From Sulfuricella sp. T08 (GTDB taxonomy: Bacteria; Pseudomonadota; Gammaproteobacteria; Burkholderiales; Sulfuricellaceae), in NCBI RefSeq assembly GCF_000971475.1, contig NZ_DF967529.1:1-64000 (forward strand): a DNA stretch of 64,000 bases, given 5' to 3'. This document shows, in pieces, positions 58,881 to 64,000 of this stretch. Within the stretch, counting starts at the first letter, position 1, and each line of letters starts with the position of its first letter. The position numbers were made by a program, and so were the translations under genes. Below the pieces are notes generated by a model. It did not search any database, was not told the DNA's origin, and saw only the letters and a list, made by a program, of their open reading frames with translations.

Positions 58881-59730
58881 TTTCACTTTTTTCTGCAAGC
58901 CCGCCCTGCCAGAGCGAGAGCGGCATGCTGTGTCGGCTTGGCTCCAGTCTTTTTCACCTTCCCTGGTTGCGTTGTTTTCACAGGTTGCTGCGACACTGGT
59001 TGCCCTGATGCTGGTGGCGCCCGTGTTTGCCATATTCGAGCTCGAAATCCCATCCATTGCCGCCGCCTTGATTCAGGGGGGCATTGCCGCATTCCTCGGT
59101 GTACGTCTCGGTCTGGCATCATGGTGGCTGCCCATCAATCTGCTGTTTTCTTCGGCACTAGTGTCGACCCTGTCGTTCGGCATTGCGCCGTCGTGGTTCC
59201 TGGCCGGCTTTGTTCTGCTGTTCCTTATCTACTGGAGTGTGTTTCGTAGTCAGGTGCCCCTCTACTTGTCTAGCCGCAAGGCTTGGGCGGCGGTTGACAA
59301 GTTGCTACCCGCCAAAGCGGGAGTCCGGTTTCTGGATTTGGGTGCCGGCCTGGGTGGAATGCTGAACTATCTCGATACACAGCATCCAGACGGAAAGTTC
59401 TCCGGGATGGAAATTGCTCCCTTACCGTTTGTCCTGGGTTGGGCCAGAAAAAAAACGACCAGAGGAAATTATTCTCTCCAATGGGGTGATTTTTGGCCGC
59501 ACAGCCTCGCCGATCAGGATGTGGTTTACGCCTATCTCTCCCCGGTGCCGATGGCTCGACTCTGGCGCAAGGTCTGCGAGGAAATGCCATCCGGCAGCCA
59601 CTTTATCAGCAATACATTCCCTGTTCCCGACGTCGAGTCGGAAAGTGTTGTTGACCTGGATGACTTCCATCATTCCCGGCTTTATGTTTACCGGATTCCG
59701 GCACGGCAAGAAATGGATACCTCAGTATGA
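58825..59730 (+). CDS. Membrane-anchored class I SAM methyltransferase
   Basis: 301 residues from GTG 58825 inside motB; a GTG at 58855 is an alternative. A Lys-rich N-terminus precedes four predicted helices (about 45-70, 74-95, 97-115, 120-140). A soluble Rossmann domain follows with SAM motif 'VRFLDLGAGLGGML' (about 166-179), acidic 'GMEIAP', and the ending 'DFHHSRLYVYRIP'. Substrate unknown. The overlaps with motB and with HDOD (ATGA) suggest co-expression with motility and regulation genes. Possible targets are motor, flagellin or signalling components. Confidence 0.75.
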   Translation: MKSKAKKIKPVQPKAKISNFTFFCKPALPERERHAVSAWLQSFSPSLVALFSQVAATLVALMLVAPVFAIFELEIPSIAAALIQGGIAAFLGVRLGLASWWLPINLLFSSALVSTLSFGIAPSWFLAGFVLLFLIYWSVFRSQVPLYLSSRKAWAAVDKLLPAKAGVRFLDLGAGLGGMLNYLDTQHPDGKFSGMEIAPLPFVLGWARKKTTRGNYSLQWGDFWPHSLADQDVVYAYLSPVPMARLWRKVCEEMPSGSHFISNTFPVPDVESESVVDLDDFHHSRLYVYRIPARQEMDTSV

Positions 59731-61184
59731 AAACCATGGCCGAATGGGTTGACGAGCTGAAATCCTGGGATATGCCTGTGTTGCAGCGCAGTGTCAGGGA
59801 ACTGGGCAAGCTTGCCGGAAAAGTGGAGCAGATTACTGCCGGAAAAATCGCGGATGTGGTGCTGCACGATCCGCTACTGACTTTGAAGGTGCTGCGCCTG
59901 GTCAACGGCATGTCACGCAGCCGCCTCAGCAATGAGATCACGACGGTGGAACATGCCGTGATGATGTTGGGAGTCGGACCTTTCTTTAATCGTCTCTCCA
60001 ATCTAAAGGCTGTCGAGGAAAGCCTGCAGACATTTGACGGTGCATTGCCAAGGCTGATGCAGGTCATGAGCCGAGCCCACCATGCCGCTTGGCAGGCGCG
60101 CGACTGGGCGAATAGCCGAGCTGACATGAAATCCGAGGAAGTGTATATCGGCGCGCTGCTCTATGACATGGGGGAAATTCTGCTCTGGTCTTATGCCCCG
60201 GAGCAGGCACTCCAAATTCGCAAGCTGGTGCAGCGCAATAAAATCAGCCTGGCACAGGCGCAGAAAGAAATCCTCGGGTTCGATGCGCGTGAACTGCAAC
60301 TTGCGATTGCGGAATCATGGCGCCTGCCTGAACTGATGCAGGCATTCATGCACTGCGGAAATACTGTCCAGCCGCGCATCCTGGGGGTGACTTTGGCAGC
60401 GTCTGTCGCGCGGCTCGCCGAAACCGGATGGCATGATCCCGCTTTGCTTGCCAATTATGAAGTGATCGCAGAGATGCTGCACATGCATCTCGATGAAGTG
60501 GTGCACACAGTGCATCGCAATGCCGTGGCGGAGGCGCGTCACTGGGACTGGTACGGCGTGCCACCGGCTGCTGCATTTCTGCCCATGCTGCCGGGCGATT
60601 GGCCAGCGGAGCCTGGCGAGGCAGAAGAAACACGGCAATTAAGGGAAGAATCAGAGGTCAGGCTGACGCCGCACCCTGATGTGCTGAGCCAGATCATGGC
60701 CGAGATTGCGGCGCATCTGGACGGTACTTTGGATCTGCACGACATGATGGCACTGGTGCTGAAGGGGATGCACGAAGGGATCGGATTGAACCGCGTGGTG
60801 TTCGCCTTGATGACTGCGGATCGCAGTGCCCTGAAGGCCAAGTATGTGGTTGGGGCCGAGCCGGGTTCGCCATTGCGCCAATTTCAGATCGACATGACGA
60901 CGAGGCATCTTTTCAGTCGCTTAATGGAGAAGGTGCAGGGAATTTGGCTCAGCGCAAGCAATCGAAATACGCTGGAGCCGATGATCCCTTTCGGGATCAG
61001 GCAGTTGCTTGGGCATGGCGAGTTTTTTGCGATGTCGGTTTTTTTGCATGACAAGCCGATTGGCTTGTTCTACGCGGATAGCATGCATGACGGCGGTGCG
61101 CTCGATGAGCGACGCTACCTCGAATTCAAGCAGCTTTGCCTGCGCGCAGCACAGGGCTTGGCCCATCTGGCAAAGAAGAAGTAG
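59727..61184 (+). CDS. HDOD-GAF signalling protein
   Basis: 485 residues. An HDOD domain (about 15-210: 'IADVVLHDPLLTLKVLRLVNG', 'ALLYDMGEILLW') is followed by a linker and a GAF-like domain (about 315-480, 'LVLKGMHEGIGLNRVVFAL'). HDOD is a catalytically inactive HD relative that often senses or partners with c-di-GMP signalling. The combination with a methyltransferase and motAB upstream suggests regulation of motility or surface behaviour. ATGA overlap with the preceding gene. Convergent overlap of 59 bases with the glycosyltransferase. Confidence 0.85.
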   Translation: MKTMAEWVDELKSWDMPVLQRSVRELGKLAGKVEQITAGKIADVVLHDPLLTLKVLRLVNGMSRSRLSNEITTVEHAVMMLGVGPFFNRLSNLKAVEESLQTFDGALPRLMQVMSRAHHAAWQARDWANSRADMKSEEVYIGALLYDMGEILLWSYAPEQALQIRKLVQRNKISLAQAQKEILGFDARELQLAIAESWRLPELMQAFMHCGNTVQPRILGVTLAASVARLAETGWHDPALLANYEVIAEMLHMHLDEVVHTVHRNAVAEARHWDWYGVPPAAAFLPMLPGDWPAEPGEAEETRQLREESEVRLTPHPDVLSQIMAEIAAHLDGTLDLHDMMALVLKGMHEGIGLNRVVFALMTADRSALKAKYVVGAEPGSPLRQFQIDMTTRHLFSRLMEKVQGIWLSASNRNTLEPMIPFGIRQLLGHGEFFAMSVFLHDKPIGLFYADSMHDGGALDERRYLEFKQLCLRAAQGLAHLAKKK

Positions 61185-62130
61185 CCGATGCGGCTGCGAT
61201 AAGCTGTTCCAGTCCGGCAAGTTCTTGCTTGGGCTCAACCAGAGGTTTCCGCCTGGCGCTCTGCGCCTTGAGCAGGTCGTAAAATTTCGGCGAGGTTTCC
61301 GTATGATGCAGCAGGTCGGCCAGGGCGCGCTCGTTTCCGCACGGGAAATAGCCGACATAGTCGGCACCGAGCATACCGATATTGCCCGGTATGTCCGATG
61401 CGATCACCGGCACACCGGCTGCCAACGCCTCTGACACCACGTTAGCGCCACCTTCCATGATGGAACTGATCACCATCAGCCGGCAGCGGGCTAGTCTGTT
61501 TCTTATCCGACTATGGGGCAGTTCGCCCAGCCAGCGGTAACGCGGATTTCTCTCCATCTGGGCCTGCGCCTGCCGCGCCATTTCGTCATTCAGGGCGCGG
61601 CCCATATGGCTAATATGGATTTCAGAACTTTCCGGCAGCAGGGCAGATGCGAGCGCGCAGCGGAAAGGGTCTTTTTCCTCGCGCAAGTTGCCGATGACAC
61701 AGACTTCGAAGTATTTTTTTGAAGGCGGTTCAGGTGTGACAGGCCGGGCTGATTGATAGATGACGTGGGTTTTTTCCCGCAATGCCGGTGCCAGCTCGTT
61801 GAGCCCCATTTCCTGCAAAACCACCAGGCGCGTGGCCAGCTGCAGGGACTCCTGGGCGCTAGGATCGTCCCTGATGTCGCGATACAGGTCGGTGCCGGTC
61901 AGGGTCACGATCAGCGGTAGATCCGGACAGCAGTCGGCAAAGTGCCGGATAGAGGCGTGGCTGCGTCGCGCGTGCAGCGCCAGCATCAGGTCGGCGCGGC
62001 TGCCATTCCACTCGACCTGCACGCTGACACGATGCCCCAGTTGGCGCAAGAAGGTGGCCCAGCGCTGCGCCGTGTTACGGTTTCCATTCCTGACGCGGGC
62101 AGCGGCTGGTGTTACGATGACGATTTTCAT
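61126..62130 (-). CDS. SenB-like glycosyltransferase (TIGR04348 family)
   Basis: 334 residues, GT-B fold. N-terminal 'MKIVIVTPAAARVRNGNRNTA', 'ADLMLALHARRSHASI', 'LIVTLTGTDLYRDI' and 'ATRLVVLQEMGLNEL' match the family whose characterised member is selenosugar synthase SenB of selenoneine biosynthesis. C-terminal half with 'GNLREEKDPFRCA' and the UDP-sugar site 'SIMEGGANVVSEALAAGVPVIASDIPG'. No senA or senC partner lies nearby, so a selenosugar role is possible but unproved. Its 3' end overlaps the HDOD gene. Confidence 0.8.
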   Translation of the reverse strand: MKIVIVTPAAARVRNGNRNTAQRWATFLRQLGHRVSVQVEWNGSRADLMLALHARRSHASIRHFADCCPDLPLIVTLTGTDLYRDIRDDPSAQESLQLATRLVVLQEMGLNELAPALREKTHVIYQSARPVTPEPPSKKYFEVCVIGNLREEKDPFRCALASALLPESSEIHISHMGRALNDEMARQAQAQMERNPRYRWLGELPHSRIRNRLARCRLMVISSIMEGGANVVSEALAAGVPVIASDIPGNIGMLGADYVGYFPCGNERALADLLHHTETSPKFYDLLKAQSARRKPLVEPKQELAGLEQLIAAASATSSLPDGPSPVLRAGKAA

Positions 62131-62178
62131 AGATGGATGAGCGAACTATAGCAGGAGCTGGCCGGCCACAAAACCACC

Positions 62179-62949
62179 ATGAAAACGATTACCTCAAGAG
62201 AAAATCCACTGCTTAAAAGCGTCAGGAAACTTGCCGCTTCGTCAAAAGAGCGCAAGAAGGCCGGCAAAACCCTGCTGGATGGCATCCATCTGGTCGCCGC
62301 CTATCATCAGGCAGGCGGCTTGCCTGAAGCGGTCATGGTTTCTGCCTCCGCACAGGATCATCCGGAAATACGAGATTTTCTGCATATGGTGCCGCCGGAA
62401 AATCTGATCGTCCTGAGCGATGAACTATTCCGGGACATCTCGACCGTGGACACGCCGACCGGGATCGTCGCGTTGATCTGCATTCCGCATCCAGCTGAAG
62501 AGGAAACCAATTGCTGTGTGCTGCTTGAAGATATCCAGGATCCCGGCAACCTGGGGTCTATCCTGCGATCCGCCGCCGCTGCCGGAATCGGTCGGGTTCA
62601 TTTGTCGTCGGGTTGTGCCGACGCTTGGTCGCCCAAGGTGCTCAGGGCGGGCATGGGTGCCCATTTTCATTTGTCTGTTCATGAAAGCAGCGATCTGGTG
62701 GCCGCTGCGCGGAGTTTTTCGGGGCAAGTGGTTGCAACGACTTTAAATGCCGAAAAAACCCTGTTTAGCCTTGATATGAGAGGCCCGACGGCCTTTGTCA
62801 TCGGCAACGAAGGCGCGGGGATTTCGGAGAATTTGCTGGCCGTGGCTGATAGCAGGGTCATGATTCCCATGCCGGGGACGGCGGAATCGCTGAATGCCGC
62901 AGCCGCGGCGGCTATCTGTTTTTTCGAGCGGGTCCGCCAGACTTGCTAA
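62179..62949 (+). CDS. SpoU/TrmH-family RNA 2'-O-methyltransferase
   Basis: 256 residues with the SPOUT trefoil-knot fold. An N-terminal 'ITSRENPLLKSVRKLAASSKERKKAGKTLLDG' substrate-binding domain is followed by motif 1 'LLEDIQDPGNLGSILRSAAAAG', motif 2 'FVIGNEGAGIS' and motif 3 'IPMPGTAESLNAAAAAAICFF'. Likely modifies a ribose in 23S rRNA (TsnR/RlmB-like); the target base is not decided. Convergent with feoB by four bases. Confidence 0.9.
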   Translation: MKTITSRENPLLKSVRKLAASSKERKKAGKTLLDGIHLVAAYHQAGGLPEAVMVSASAQDHPEIRDFLHMVPPENLIVLSDELFRDISTVDTPTGIVALICIPHPAEEETNCCVLLEDIQDPGNLGSILRSAAAAGIGRVHLSSGCADAWSPKVLRAGMGAHFHLSVHESSDLVAAARSFSGQVVATTLNAEKTLFSLDMRGPTAFVIGNEGAGISENLLAVADSRVMIPMPGTAESLNAAAAAAICFFERVRQTC

Positions 62950-64000
62950 TAGCCTAGTGCCCTGGCTGCCTGGTAAAAGGCAAAGCTCAGCAGCCACGCC
63001 AACCCGAGGGGAAAGGCAACGGCGAACAAGGTGTAGGGCATGCTCTTCGATTCGCTGCGGATCGTGGCGATGGTGGAAAGGCAGGGTGTGTAAATCAGGG
63101 TGAACAGCATGAAGCTGTAAGCCTGCACCCAATCCAGCTGTTGCGCCATCATGCCGGTCAGAGCCGATCCTTCGAGACCGTAGATCACCGCCAATGATCC
63201 GACCACGATTTCCTTGGCGACAAAACCGAAAATCAGGGCGATGGCGAGGTGCTGGTCAATACCGATGGGCGAGAGCACTGGTTCCATGAAATGGCCGATC
63301 GTTCCGGCCCAGGTATCGATACTGCCCGGCGCCACGTTCTGGGGAAAATGCGTCAGCAGCCATACCAGCACCACGCCGGCGATGATGAATTTGCTGGCGC
63401 GATTGAGGAAATGGCGGACTTCGTGCCAGCCGCGCAGAACCATCTGGCGGAGAGTGGGGAAGCGGTATGGCGGCAATTCGAGGATGAACGGCTCATTGTT
63501 CTGGAAGCGGTTCTTGAACAGCAGCGCGGTGATGAAGGCGGCGGCGAAGCTGAACAGGTACAGGCTGAAAAGCACCAGCGGAGCGGCCTTGGGCGAAAAA
63601 ATTGCAGCAGTGATGAAGACGAAGACCTGCAACCGCGCCGAACACAGCGAAAATGGGATCACCAGCATGGTCAGCAGACGCAGGCTGCGCGAGCGCATTA
63701 CGCGGGTACCCATCAGCGCGGGGACGTTGCAGCCGAAGCCAAGCAGCATCATGACGAAGCTGCGCCCGTCCAGCCCCAGCTTGGCCATCAGCGCGTCCAT
63801 CAGGAACGCGGCGCGCGATAGGTAGCCGCTATCCTCCACCAGCGCCATGAACAGGAAGAATAGAACAATGACAGGCACGAAAGTGGCAACGGTGCCCACG
63901 CCGTTGTAGATGCCCTCGATCAACAGGCCATGCAACGCCGCCGGCAGGCCCGCCAGCAAAGGCTCCAGAGCGCCCTGCTTGAAAGCTTCCAGCAGCCATC
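62946..64000 (-). CDS. feoB: Ferrous iron transporter FeoB (C-terminal part, runs off window)
   Basis: Only the C-terminal half lies in the window; the 5' part with the GTPase domain lies beyond 64000. Visible are the two Gate domains: 'FVPVIVLFFLFMALVEDSGYLSRAAFLMD', 'GFGCNVPALMGTRVM' with the conserved Cys, and 'FGFVAKEIVVGSLAVIYG'. The last helices end 'AFYQAARALGY'. No start is in view, because the frame stays open to the edge. FeoB takes Fe2+ across the inner membrane. Confidence 0.92.
   Translation of the reverse strand, partial: WLLEAFKQGALEPLLAGLPAALHGLLIEGIYNGVGTVATFVPVIVLFFLFMALVEDSGYLSRAAFLMDALMAKLGLDGRSFVMMLLGFGCNVPALMGTRVMRSRSLRLLTMLVIPFSLCSARLQVFVFITAAIFSPKAAPLVLFSLYLFSFAAAFITALLFKNRFQNNEPFILELPPYRFPTLRQMVLRGWHEVRHFLNRASKFIIAGVVLVWLLTHFPQNVAPGSIDTWAGTIGHFMEPVLSPIGIDQHLAIALIFGFVAKEIVVGSLAVIYGLEGSALTGMMAQQLDWVQAYSFMLFTLIYTPCLSTIATIRSESKSMPYTLFAVAFPLGLAWLLSFAFYQAARALGY

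Overview
The window is a chromosomal stretch of a motile, Gram-negative betaproteobacterium. The signs are the core block rpsB-tsf-pyrH-frr-uppS-cdsA-dxr-rseP-bamA-skp-lpxD-fabZ-lpxA-lpxB-rnhB beside divergent map-glnD, the smc-zipA-ligA trio, a short single-domain QueF, a succinylase-type diaminopimelate pathway, and a flagellar fliC-flaG-fliD-fliS-fliT set with a sigma-28 promoter. Base composition looks even (mid-fifties percent G+C), and I see no prophage, rRNA, tRNA or CRISPR array. A lineage near Nitrosomonadales/Gallionellales/Sulfuricellaceae is plausible, but the genus cannot be fixed from the sequence alone.

Layout. 1-15.3 kb is mostly minus strand: prmB, dapE and a Spx/ArsC-like gene, then an IS1182-type transposase remnant and a sensory diguanylate cyclase, then an AsnB-type amidotransferase and dapD-dapC. 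The usual dapC-dapD-arsC-dapE-prmB neighbourhood thus looks split. A plus-strand island (EamA transporter, VOC protein, SagB-type flavoprotein) is followed by minus-strand tPilZ, FGGY kinase and queF. 15.3-25.1 kb holds smc, zipA, ligA, galU, hpt, the MTA/MTI phosphorylase gene and def. 25.1-25.9 kb is rich in repeats and carries a small toxin-antitoxin pair. 25.9-33.0 kb is a late flagellar cluster (flagellin, FlaG, cap, chaperones, hook-length control, FlhB C-terminal-like protein).

33.0-38.3 kb, downstream of glnD on the minus strand, is the least familiar part. It is a tight three-gene operon coding for a group II PLP decarboxylase, a TPR/ATP-grasp ligase-like protein, and an 837-residue fusion of a fold-type-I PLP enzyme with a PRMT-like methyltransferase that keeps both 'double-E' glutamates. 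Together they look like an undescribed amino-acid-derived biosynthetic or modification pathway, and this is the main candidate for a new system.

38.3-56.4 kb is core translation, isoprenoid, phospholipid and outer-membrane assembly, preceded by an exported DsrE-like gene and an rpsB leader. 56.4-61.2 kb carries a CopD-like membrane protein, motA-motB, a membrane-anchored methyltransferase overlapping motB, and an HDOD-GAF protein. These sit between rnhB and a SpoU-type RNA methyltransferase that are often neighbours in related bacteria. A SenB-like glycosyltransferase without visible selenoneine partners lies convergent to the HDOD gene, and a truncated feoB runs off the right edge.

Small-scale structure includes a palindromic repeat inserted in frame into smc, an exact in-frame 19-codon tandem duplication in ligA, a second copy of the palindrome forming the C-terminus of the ATP-grasp protein, a MITE-like element near 25.1 kb with a matching end near position 80, and strong hairpins after fliC, rpsB and the CopD-like gene.
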